Positions 21,470 through 32,634 of a DNA stretch of 64,000 bases are shown here, piece after piece (within the stretch, counting starts at the first letter, position 1; each line of letters begins with the position of its first letter). The notes beneath the pieces were generated by a model. It saw nothing but the letters and a program-made list of their open reading frames with translations, was not told where the DNA came from and made no database searches. The stretch covers positions 16,972,379 through 17,036,378 of the forward strand of contig CM044880.1 of the NCBI GenBank assembly GCA_024500155.1. The letters run 5' to 3'. Source of the DNA: Chenopodium formosanum. Taxonomy: Eukaryota > Streptophyta > Magnoliopsida > Caryophyllales > Amaranthaceae. Both the position numbers and the translations under genes were made by a program.

Positions 21470-21713
21470 TGTATTTAATCGAAAGAGAAGAGGGAAAATT
21501 AGGGAAAAAAAGGGTGGGAAAGGAAGATTAATAGTCACGTGACTAGCACGTGACTTGGTCAATGCCGGTAAATTATGGTCAACTCTCATATTCCGACCAA
21601 GGGTAGTGTATTACAACAAAAACCTTTTACAAGGTAGTTTTAACAACAATTTTTTTATAAGGTAGTTTCTAGCAAAAAAATTGCTTTAAAAGGTAGTTTC
21701 TGACAAAATGTCC
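21470..21713 (-). repeat. Right terminal inverted repeat of the MULE
   Basis: Inverted counterpart of the left arm with the same ACTACC, GGTCGGAAT and GGTCAACTCTCA-type blocks. Two CACGTG cores lie at 21536-21541 and 21547-21552. It would be the promoter side of the GRF gene, whose start lies about 460 bp inside the element. Confidence 0.75.
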
Positions 21714-22780
21714 TTATTTTTAATATATATCTTAAACAAACATATGAATTCATTAACACTTTATATTTTTAATGCATTAGAAAAAAATGAAATGCAAAAT
21801 GCAATTAACCCCCTTTTTTTTATAACCTATCACCTCACTAATAGGCTTGGCTTTCTAATATGGAGTAATGAAATATTTAAGGTTATTTAGCACCTAATAT
21901 ATTCATTACTCCTTTTGGTAACATCACATAAAAACAAACACATTAGTGCATAATAATAATAATTAAGAAAATTGAGAAAATTAGAAAATAATACCTAGAG
22001 ATATATGTAGCTATTTTTTAGATGACTCCATGTATTAAAAGACGAGTCTTCCTTAATTAAAATGAAAAAAAGAGGCTAAGTGATATTTTTTTTAGAATTT
22101 TGAGATATTAAGAGAAACTAGTGAAAAAAAAACTTATGAACCTTTTTTTTTTTTTTTTTGGATTTTTGATTAAAGAAAATAAAATTGAATTAAAAACTAG
22201 GTCTTGAGAAATAAACTTTTTTTTTTTTTGGTTTTAATATAGACTAGGAACACTTAAGCAATTAAACTATATATTTTTAACAAAGGTAATAAATGACAAT
22301 AGTATTTGAACTTAATTTTTTATGTTTTTTTTTATAGGATTTAGAGATAATAACAATAATTAATAAAAGTAAAAAATACAACTTAACTAGATGATGCTTC
22401 TTATAAGCTAATAATTTAAAAATAAAGCTAAATTAGAGAGATTTTAACTAAAACAAAAGATTAGAGGAGAATATTTAGAGAGAGAATTAGTAGGATTTTT
22501 TGGTGTCCATAAAATGAGAAAATTAAGGGGTATTTATAAAAAAAATAAAGGGGTTAATTTGTAAATAAAATAAAATAAATAAAAGTTAATTCAAGGATTT
22601 AAATGGTAAATATCAAGATTTTGGTAATAATGAAGATCTTGATATTAAATTCTTTTTTTTTTATGTAACCAACTAATTAATCAGTTTTACAACATTTAAA
22701 CTGATAAAATGAAAAAAAAAACCGTTACTAAATAATACTCTAACAGTGATATGAAAAAGGTTCTAAAATGCCACGATATT

Positions 22781-22844
<64 letters not shown>

Positions 22845-23700
22845 GTCATGTAAAAACTCAAAAATACTCACGTGGTATATGTATGACAGACCACCTAAAC
22901 CTACTAAGTGATTATTATACTTACCAAGGTACTAAAACAACACTTATAAAATAAATATTTCCTTAAGAACTAAGATGTTACTCAAAGACCTGAGCTTACA
23001 ATACTAGTAGGGTTGGACATATTATTTTCAGAGTTTATATATAAAAACAAAAATTAATCTTTGCCCTTATTAGACAGTACACATAAATTTACCAAAGAAC
23101 ATCTAACCATACGGCAAAATCTTATACGCACGAGCATTACAAACAATGACCCTTACTAAAAAAGTATAAAGTGAGGTAAATTATATAAAGTCACGAAATT
23201 GACATGGTAAAAAAAAAAAAAAAAAAAAATCCCTATGTAAAACCGTACAACACAAAGTTGACATGGTTAAGAGTAGTAGCGGATTTTGAATTGAAGATAA
23301 TTCTTCTATGGGCCACTATATTATTTTTTTAAAAAAAAATATATAATTTTGGATTTACTATCAATTTTGTGTTTATAGTGTAAGTTGATTTAATTACATA
23401 AATAAATTTAGTCCTTAATAAACAACTTATGTTAAAACTAATGTATCAATCAATTTTGTGACAGAAGGGAAAAAAATGCTACTTATTCTGTAACACATAT
23501 ATGTATAAATAAATAAAAATTCAATGAAATCATTAACCCATCTTTATACTTCAAAAAGATAACACTACTATAGTATGGAATAGAACTATGAACTGTGTAA
23601 TAAGGAGTACAAACTAATGAGTACTCTTATTAAATTAAAGAAAAAAAAATAAAACCTAGAAAGTAGAAATGATACTTATCTAAGAAAATAAATAAAGAAA
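21714..23700. other. AT-rich non-coding DNA with a TA microsatellite
   Basis: No gene is seen. A pure TA run of about 52 bp lies at roughly 22787-22838, and an A-run at 23209-23230. Some of this may be the remainder of Helitron C, but no 5' terminus could be fixed. Confidence 0.5.
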
Positions 23701-24077
23701 AGGAAAAATTGCGGAAAATAATACAACCTTTGGCCCGTTCTTTTTTAATAATACAACTTTTTGATGAATTCTTAATAATATAACCTTTGGGGGTGTCAAT
23801 TTTAAACAAGACAAAAAACTTGGTCCATTATTTATAAACGATTTTTATTACAAAGAAATTTTATGAACCATCATTCGATAATTTATGCCCATACAAATAA
23901 AGCCTAGTCAATTTCATTCATTTGACCCATTATTTTATGAGGCCCAATCTTTTTACTTACCCTACAACTCTCTCTCCTATAAATACCTCATAAATTCCCA
24001 AAATTTTCCCATCACAAAAGATTAGTCTTATTTTCTTTCTTCTTATTTTTTATTTATTTTCCTTTTTCCTTTACTCT

Positions 24078-24109
<32 letters not shown>

Positions 24110-26211
24110 TCTTTCTTTCTCCTCCCTTCCTACGTGAGTTAGTACTCATTGTTGCTGCCACCAACTTTGCCAGATTCCGGCGCCGCCGGCCACCTGACGC
24201 CATCGCCGACGACCTCCAGCCCAACCGTGGCTGCCCTCCTTCTTCCTCCTTTGTTTCCTTTTTATTTTTGTTTAGAATTAATTTAATTGTTTTGGGTTTT
24301 ATTTTATTGTTTGAAATTAGTTTATTTAGTATCAAAATCATGTTTTGATGATTTAAAGTTATAATTTCAGAATATATAACGGTTTTAATTTTTCAGATTT
24401 TATAAATTATAAAACTAGGGTTTTAATTTATTTAAATTGGGATTTTAGGGTTCTAATGATCAATTAAATCGGAGATTTTGTTCCTATTGTATTTCTATGA
24501 TTAATTAGGCATAAAACATGTTTTAAAAGAAGTTTTAAGGAGTTTTAATCAAATTTATAGTGCTAGAAATTTGTTTAAGTATTAATTTATGGTTGTTGGT
24601 TGTTTTCTAGGAAGTGATTATTCACTAGAAGACTTTTAAGTGAAAAGTGGCACAAAGGATTGTTTATACGAGGTACGTACATGTCTACTTTGTTGTAAGT
24701 AGTATCATGTTTAGGTACCAAAAGGAAAGAATTTAGTTTCATGTTTAGAGAGCACTTGGATGAAAATTGTTTTGTTATACATTTAATTAATTCATGTGCT
24801 TATGTTTATGAGACATGTTTTAGTGAATTAACTATGTTTGTATGGAATTATGGATGCAAGCATGTTGTTTATATTGGATTTATTGTTTGTATGGAATGTT
24901 GATACAAGCATATTTTTATTGGATTGATTTGTTAACCATATTTTGATTATTGAAGGATTGGAATTAAACGGTTTAAGTGGAATGAATGTATTAATTATTC
25001 CACAAGGTTATTATTATTGTATTTAGCGTGACTTGTTAGTATGTTGAGTAAAAGTGGATTAAGCCGAAATGGCTAGGTGGGTTGACTATGTTCAACAACT
25101 TTGGATAATTTGGAATTTTAAGGAATTAAAGGTCAATTTGTGATGTGATCACCATTGTCCTAAATAAGATTAAAAGTGAATTGATGTATGATTGTTATGT
25201 ATGGTCTACTTAAATGAGTCGGCTATTGATTAAATTTGTAATCACGCACGTAAAGTGAAACATGGATGGGCAATAAAACTCTGGAAAGTGTGCACTTCTA
25301 GAGTATTGGCAATAATGGGTTGTGGTAAACTGTGCTAGCCCGTGGCTTTCCGAGGCTTGTTTGATCAACATGTCCTCTTCTCTTTTGGTATTTACATTTT
25401 TATTTTATAATGAAAGTTAGACGGGATCCTAAACTAACTTTGTACGAATGGAGTCGCGCCCATTTTTGCATTGCGCTAAGCTTTTATTTTAAATGGTTAA
25501 TTGGGACCAAAATGATTTGGTGGGTTGGACAACCTCGCCTATTTCTTACTCCAGATTAAATTAATTAAATTAACTTTAAAGAGTCAAGTGTTTGGAATTG
25601 GTTAGTAAGTATGTTGAGTCAATTGAATTGTTCAAGTGTGGAGTCTTGATTAATGAATTCGCGTTGTATATATATATGTTTGTTTATTTTAATTAATTCA
25701 ACATGCTAGGTTTGGTACGTTGTAGCTTGTATGTACTCAGCTTTGCAGATTGCGTATTTTTGTATGTGTTTCTTTTTGGTCATGGCCTTTGCCTTTCAAT
25801 AATCCTGTGATGATCCAATTATTACACTTGTGTTATTAGGGAGCAGTATTGCACAGGTTGGCTTGATGATGTGAAGTTCGAGGATTTGACATACGCATTG
25901 TCAAGGGATTGGTGTGATTGAGAGTATTCGTTCTTTGTGTTGAACATATTTATGTTTTACTATTTCATTTATGTTTTGGGATTTTAAATATTGGTTTGAT
26001 CTTAAATAAGGGCTTTTACGGTTCCAGTTTGTAAGCTTTGACTTATTGATTTTCTTTACTATATTATTTTAAGATTTAAGTTAGATTTTCCGCTGCGATA
26101 CTTTGATAAAGCCTTAACGTTTTAACACATGGCGGTAACATGCCAATGATTCTCCTCTATTTTTGTTTAAAGTAAGTGGTTTGAAAATAGGAGAATTATT
26201 GGGGTGTTACA
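23701..26211 (+). repeat. LTR-like sequence, probably Ty3/gypsy (chromovirus type)
   Basis: The stretch ends TTGGGGTGTTACA, a terminus common in plant chromovirus LTRs. It has a TATA box (CTCCTATAAATACC near 23972) followed by a CT-rich leader and a short GC-rich part (24170-24240). A matching TGTAACACC-like start was not found, so this may be a truncated solo LTR. A minus-strand open frame at 24054-24341 shows only low-complexity lysine-rich sequence and is not called. Confidence 0.4.
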
Positions 26212-26284
26212 TTAGCTGTACTTCAAAGTTTTGTAATTTAGTAGTTTAGAAATCGAATTGTAACATGTATTTTTGGATATTATG

Positions 26285-26825
26285 AAATAAAGAACGATTT
26301 CCCATAATATTGTTGAAATAAAAATCAATTCCCATAATACATTGATTTAAAAATATATTCCCTACATAGTGTCCACGTAGGATCGTTTTTTTTTGCTTTT
26401 GGTTCAACTTAAAACCGCTAATGGTAATAGCGGTTTTAAAAAAAGAGACCGCCTCTAACAATAACAGGTCTCTTTGCGTCCTTGGTTAATTCACAAGGCA
26501 TAGTCTACAGAAAATTATTTCAAAGAGACCGCCTTTCAATACGACAGGTCTCTTTGTTTCCTTGTTAATTCTTAGCCCACAACAAGAAAAGAGAGCGCTG
26601 ACAATTACACTTATAACTTCAAAGAGACCGCCTTTCAATAAAAACAGGTCTCTTTGACTTTATTTTACAAAAATTGCAAAACCGCTAATACCATTAGCGG
26701 TTTTAAGTTGAACCGAAAACCAATTCTACGTGGACACTACTTTGGTAATTTGTTTTTAAAACGAAGCATAATGGGAATTAATTTCTATTTTAACAATATT
26801 AAGGGAAATCGTTCATGAAATAAAA
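26285..26825. repeat. Foldback element containing smaller hairpins
   Basis: The outer arms (GAACGATTTCCC, then AATTCCCATAAT-type and AACTTAAAACCGCTAAT blocks) are inverted copies over about 180 bp. Inside each arm AAACCGCTAATGG/TAGCGGTTT makes its own hairpin. Between the arms are three copies of a short unit of the form AAAGAGACCGCC...GGTCTCTTT (about 26441-26475, 26520-26555, 26622-26657), each again a hairpin. No coding sequence and no certain target duplication. Superfamily unknown. Confidence 0.7.
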
Positions 26826-28006
26826 GCATTATTATTACTCGTTTTTTTTTTTTTGTTTTAAATAGTAATTTTTTTTTAAAAAAGCGTTATTAAGTTATTG
26901 TAGACACCTAATTGTATCTCCCCAAAAACCAAACCCAGTGATGAATACCTTTCGTGTTGTTGATTATCAAACGAAGTGAAAGTGTGAAAAGTCTTGTGAT
27001 GCGGTTGTTTTAATAAAAATATCTTCTTTTTGTTTTCGAAAATGTACTCTATTTATGAAAATGTCCATTAAAATTTAGTTTAGTATATAATAAGGGTCCA
27101 ATAATGGTGTAGTTAGATTAGACTTAAAAGATCTTTTTAATGATATATTATAAGCCCAATTCTGATGAATAATGAGGAAGTTATGGCCAAAATACTAAAC
27201 TGGGCCCAAACCGGATTTTACCTACGACCTAATGATCATGTGGAGGGTCCAAAGGTTTAATCCCAAACCTAAACTAATTAGGATTTATTAGAAATTTTTT
27301 AATTTTCTATAAAGATCTTAATTATCCTTTTTGAAATGATAAGATTAAAGAGTTTGGAATTGGATAAAACTAAAAAGTCCTAATTCTATTCAAATTGAAA
27401 GATGTTCAATGATAGCCAAATATTATTTTCGTGCCTCATAATTTTATCTAAATCTTATATGGTTAGATAGATCTTGAAATTATCTTTCCAATGATATATT
27501 ATAATATTAATTCCGAGCTATAACGAAAAAGATATGAAAAAAATACGAAACTCTATCCAAAACTGACACCGTTCACTATTTCGGTCATATCTTTTCATTT
27601 ACAAAATATTTTAATCTGATTGTAATTGGGTTGGAAACTAGACTTCAAGATCTTTCCAATGACATATTATACGACTTATTTAGACATCTAGATCAAAAGA
27701 TATGATGAAACAAAATACGCAAAAAACTTTCTCAGCGCGCCGCGACAGTCTTTTCGCGCTGCGCTGGAGCCTATCGCTCTGCGACAGAACCAATTGTATT
27801 CTGATTCGAATTCTAACTCTTTTTTTTTTTATCGTTTCTGGACTATTTTCTCTATAAATAAGGTCGTATTTCCCTGTTTATATTCACCAACAATCATCTA
27901 ATGATATTCTTCTCTCTTTAGGCTAGAAGTTTATTCTTTCTTTTTCTTTCTAAGACTTTCTACACCTTTTTACAATATACCGCATTCACACACTACTAGA
28001 AAAACG

Positions 28007-28280
28007 CTATTTACCGATGGCAATCATCGACGGCCGCATATAATCATCGGTATTTTTGACATCTTCCGATGGTTAAAGTAACCATCAGGGTTTCTTTGGT
28101 TTACCGATGGCTATACTATCGATAAATTATTGCCGATGGTGTCAATCCATCGTAAAAAAAATACGAAAAAAATAAAACCTCCCTGTTTAACCGATGGTAA
28201 GTTCCATCGGTGATTTTAATTTAAAAATATTATAATTTTATCGATGGCCTCTTACCATTGGTAATGCCATCGGTAATTTG
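28007..28280. repeat. Left subterminal repeats of the CACTA element
   Basis: About ten direct and inverted copies of ACCGATGG/CCATCGGT-like words, several degraded (for example CCATCAGG). In En/Spm such motifs are binding sites for TNPA. They are followed by a leader-like stretch up to about 28500. Confidence 0.8.
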
Positions 28281-29659
28281 TTCAGTATATAAAAAAAAAT
28301 CCCCAATTCATTTCAGTTCGAAATTGAAATTAAAACCCAAGAGAGAGAAAGTGTTTAGGGCGACGACAGTTCGATTGCTCAGCGGTGGCACTCGGTCATT
28401 GATTTCAACGGCGAAGCGACACCACTGCCTTCAGCAACCCTCCGGTGACGCAACTAACTCTCCACATTCCGTCGGCTGCAAACCGGTGTGAAGTGGTAAG
28501 TAGTTTAAACTTCATTATTTTTGTCAATTATGCACATTATGCTCGATTATTTACCGATGGTTCATAAATCTTAACAGTTTCGACAACCTAGCATCAACTA
28601 TACCGACGATCTCTTCCTATAGGTGAGTAATTTGTTTAATTTTCAATAACAATTGTCAAAACCCTAACCTTTTGTATTAGAACTCCCTAAATCTGTTTAC
28701 ACTAGTTTGTACTTCCAATACAATTTTATTTCTTGTAATAATAACTTAATTTTGTGTAATTTATGTTATTAGATCATTTATTATTATTTTTTTTAAAATT
28801 ATATGTTAGTAGCTTGTTATTTGCATATTTTATTAGCTTGTTAGTAGCTTGTTATTTGCTTGTTAGTACCATGTTAGTAGATTGTTGTTAGCTTGTAATT
28901 AGCATTTTATATTAATATGCTAGTAGCTTGTTATTTGGTTGTTAGTACCATATATGGAAATTAAAAAATATATGTTTCTACAATGAATGAAAAGTTATTT
29001 TGTTGTGAATTAAGTGCATATTTTTAGAATGATTTATTAATTTATATGAATTAGTATATGCAATGAAATGTGAATAATCGTGTTGTGGTTTATAATTTTG
29101 TATATGGGTGTAACATGTACATGTCTCAATTTTGATTCAACAATTGCATCATGATTTACCTAGATACCTGTTCAAGTCATACACATTAGGTTTATGGCTT
29201 GAATTGTCCCGATAGGGACTATTCTAAGACACTTAATCTCACTTAAGTGGTGATTTTAGGACCTGTTTTTGAGTCTATGTAAAATTCAGGCTACGTGTTT
29301 CCCAAATTTGTTCTCTGGGTACACATATAAGTATACATCATTGCTTACATTACGTACTTGGAGAACTATAGGGAAATGCTGCCGAATTTTCCGTAGAATT
29401 GAAAACTTGGCATACAATCACTAGTGGGATTACACGTCCAAAGATGAGTTAGGTTGGAGAGATAAGGACCCTTGGACATCAATCATTCATATTAACTTCA
29501 TTTATTGCTTTAATGTATCAAATACCATAAGTATTTTATTTGGATTGAATATTGTGATCATTTGGGTGAGATGTGTAGAATTGCAATAATGAAACGAACA
29601 AAGCGTAGCTGGATGTATGAAAGGCTTGATGGCCAAAAAATTAGACAAGTTCGTGAATG
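28281..29659. other. CACTA leader and introns
   Basis: No clear coding sequence. A small open frame at 28258-28491 may be a leader exon. Between 28800 and 28950 a degenerate tandem repeat of TTAGTAGCTTGTTATTTGC type is seen. An ATG at 29589 starts MKRTKRSWMYERLDG, which looks like the true N-terminus of the TNP2-like protein (SWMYERLD opens the transposase-associated domain) before a frameshift. Confidence 0.45.
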
Positions 29660-32406
29660 GGGTTGATGAATTCATTTAGTTTTGTAAAGATCATCCAGAG
29701 AGCAGTAAAGTTGACGAGGTTAGATGCCCTTGTGTCATATGTAAAAACCGGCAGCTACATGATTCGGAGACTGTCAAAGTGCACTTGTATAGAAAGGGTT
29801 TTGTTCCAGACTATTATGAATGGATGTGTCAAGGTGAAGGTTTTCCTGGCATCCCACCCCCACAACCTAATCCATACAATGAAATGGTATTGGATGCCTT
29901 TGGGAATGACCCACCTAACATGGGTGTCGGAGACGAGAGTCATTTTGAGGAGGAAGAGCCAAGCCCCCAAGCTAAGAAGTTCCTTAATCTGCTGAAGGAA
30001 TTTGAGCGTCCTTTATATTAAGGGAGTAATATGTCTGTTTTGGAAATGACGTCTAGAATTACAAGTTTGAAGTGTGAGTACAATTTTCCTCACAGGTGTG
30101 TAGATGGGTTTGCTTCTTTGATGAATGAAGCAATTCATGACAACAACAACATGGGAGAGACCTTCTACGAGGTTAAGAAAGTAGTGAACGGATTAGAGCT
30201 TCCACATGAGAAGATACATGCCTGTCCAAAAGGTTGCATGTTGTTTTGGAAGGATGATGTGGACTTATCCAAATGCAAAGTGTGTGTTTGCGAAAGGTAC
30301 AACAAGACATCAAAAGGAAGTTTAGTGCCCTTAAAAGTGCTTATTTATTTCCCGATCACACCTAGGCTGCAGAGGTTGTTTGCAACAAAGAACATTTCAC
30401 ATGAAATGACATGGCACGCAAAAAATCCTAGAATTGCAAACACAATGGCTCATCCTTGTGACAGTGATGCGTGGAAACACTTGGACAAGACCTTCCCAGA
30501 ATTTGCATTAGAACCAATAAATGTGAGACTTGGTTTGTGCACTGATGGGTTTGCTCCTCATGGTAAGTTTGGGGGCCAATATTCTTGTTGGCCAGTCATA
30601 CTGACACCATATAACTTGCCTCCTTCTTTGTGTATGAAAAGGCAATTCATGCTTTTGTCTCTTCTAGTTCCCGGTCCTAAAAATCCAAAGAGCAACTTGG
30701 ATGTCTATATGCAACCATTCATTGAAGAACTTAAGCAGTTATGGGATGTTGGGGCAACCACTTATGATCTTTCGAAGAAGCAGAACTTCACAATGCGGGT
30801 CGCCATACTTTGGACCATTAGCAACTTCCTGGCATACAGAATGTTATCTGGATGGTCAACTGCTGGTAAGAAGGATTGTCCGTACTGCTTAGACAAATCC
30901 AAAGCATTATGGCTCGATCATGGTGGCAATGTTTCATGGTTTGATTGTCACCGTCAATTTCTTGATCCAAATCAACCATTTTGAAAAAGCAAAACAACTT
31001 TTTGTAAGAACAGAGTTGAAATTGCTTAAAAAGGCCAAGAAAGATTTTTGAATCATTTGAAACGCAAAATCGGAAACAAGGCTCGAGTTGAAGGGTCTAT
31101 ATGCAACGCCTACCTTACCGAGGAAATTGCAAACTTTTGCTCCAATTATTACCAAGATGGAGTTGATACAAAAACTAGAGACCTTAGTAGAAATGCAAAT
31201 GCTGAGGTAGATTCTAAAATTAATCCAAATGACAAAATCCCAGAACTATTCAAGGTTGATTGTGGTCGTGCTCCTAATCAAGGACAAATGCGTTGGCTTG
31301 ATACTAAGGAACTCGAAAGGGCACACTTGTATGTCTTATCCAATAGCGGCATTCATGATGTGTATGAAAGGTGAACAATTAACATTCGTTTTGAGATTTT
31401 CCAAAGAGATTACAAATACGTAATAGATCCTAACTTTGGTTCTTCTATCAGGGAGTTTGTGGAACACATTCTTTAATCAAGACCTAATATGCGTAGGGAA
31501 GATGTCTGGAAGCAATTTGAAAAGACATTTCCCGATTGGTTTCGAGATAAGGTAATAGGTTGTTCAGTTATGATACCGGTGGTTAAGTCTAAATCTATAA
31601 CATATCTAGCTAAAACGTTTGGATCTTTATAGGTTCTTCATGACAAGCCGACTGAAGATGTGTTGCATGCATTGTCGATGTGACCTTTTAGTCGTGTACG
31701 CACTTGGAGGCAGTTGTTTGTCAATGGTTTTAACTTTCAAACAGAAATCAGCGAAAGATACAAGTCCACAGTGAATTATGGTGTATGTGTCACAAATGTA
31801 GAGGGTGGACAGTATTTTGGCACTTTAGAGGACACCATTGAGCTTGTCTACACAGTTCCTGTGCAATCGTATAAGACCATATTGTTCAAATGCAAGTGGA
31901 TGGACTCTATCAGGGGGATGACAATACATGAACAATACAAGATCATTGATGTAAACCATAAAAAAAAATACACAATGTACGACCCTTTTGTGTTATCTTA
32001 CCAAGTTAGCCAGGTGTACTATGCACCCTACCCTAGTTTGAAAAGAGATCGTGCACAGTGGTGGGCGGTGATTAAAACAAAAGCTAGATCAGTCGTTGAT
32101 GCTCCCGTTGACTTGGAGTTTCCGCACGAAACAAGTCCCGATACACCTACAATATTATGTGCACTCCAAGACATTCCTGACTACGTTGCATACAATGACG
32201 GCGTTGGTAATGAATCAGATGATGAGATTGTTCTCGAAGAAGGTCCATTCTCCAGTGACGATGAACCAGAATTTGAAACCACCGACAGCGATGAGGACGA
32301 GGATGATCTTGTTTGGTTTGATGATAGTGACGGTGAAGATAGTGGTTCCAATGATGGTATCAACAGTGAAGATGGTGATGAAAGTTTTGAGCATAGCCAG
32401 GAGTAG
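29589..32406 (+). pseudogene. TNP2-like CACTA transposase
   Basis: The enzyme that would cut and join the element ends. In order: the transposase-associated domain (SWMYERLD, then CKDHPESSKVDEVRCPCVIC), the tnp2 domain at 30031-30984 (KGCMLFWKDD, LGLCTDGFAPHGKFGGQYSC, WDVGATTYD, CPYCLDKSKALWLDHGGNVS), a part with KARVEGSICNAYLTEEIANF (from 31090) and a DUF4216-like part with YGVCVTNVEGGQYFGTLED and WWAVIKTKARS (31714-32100), then an acidic tail. Between FLDPNQPF (30981) and the RVEGSI block only about 100 bp remain where the family has several hundred residues, so much of the catalytic core is deleted. In-frame stops occur near 29680, 30019, 30982, 31027 and 31680; an intron fits about 31551-31632. 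Confidence 0.9.
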
Positions 32407-32634
32407 AGCATATTTGTGATACGTATTATGATTATAATTTTTCATGTAGTAAAGTTTGTAGTTTTGCTAAGCTATTAAATTAAACCTTTAAGATAATATG
32501 TGGTATGTTTTATGTATATTTTTAGTAAATTATTTTCAAACTTAGATCCGATTTTATGTATTGATAATCATGCATGTCAGGTTGTTTTAATTCATTGTTC
32601 TACCTTGTTATGATAATGTAGTACAGGTCACAAT
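32407..32634. other. Spacer between the two CACTA genes
   Basis: AT-rich DNA with AATAAT- and TTGTTTTAAT-type words that would hold the 3' end of the TNP2-like transcript and the upstream part of the next gene. No terminator or promoter can be pointed to with confidence. Confidence 0.35.

Larger units (their letters stand above)
16234..21713. mobile_element. Mutator-like element (MULE) with two convergent genes
   Basis: The arms begin GACATTTTGTCAG on both strands and stay similar for about 230 bp. The flanking 10-bp words TTATTCTTAA (16224-16233) and TTATTTTTAA (21714-21723) differ at one base, giving a 9-10-bp duplication as in Mutator-like transposition. Inside, a transposase pseudogene reads from the left arm and a small GRF zinc-finger gene reads from the right arm toward it. 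This convergent layout is the one known from maize MuDR, where mudrA and mudrB are each driven from an arm. The element is large enough to have been autonomous, but both genes are now broken. Confidence 0.85.

Noticed and set aside
22787..22838. Long TA run as an origin or attachment site
   Set aside because: It is a simple TA microsatellite in AT-rich plant DNA with no adjoining structure.
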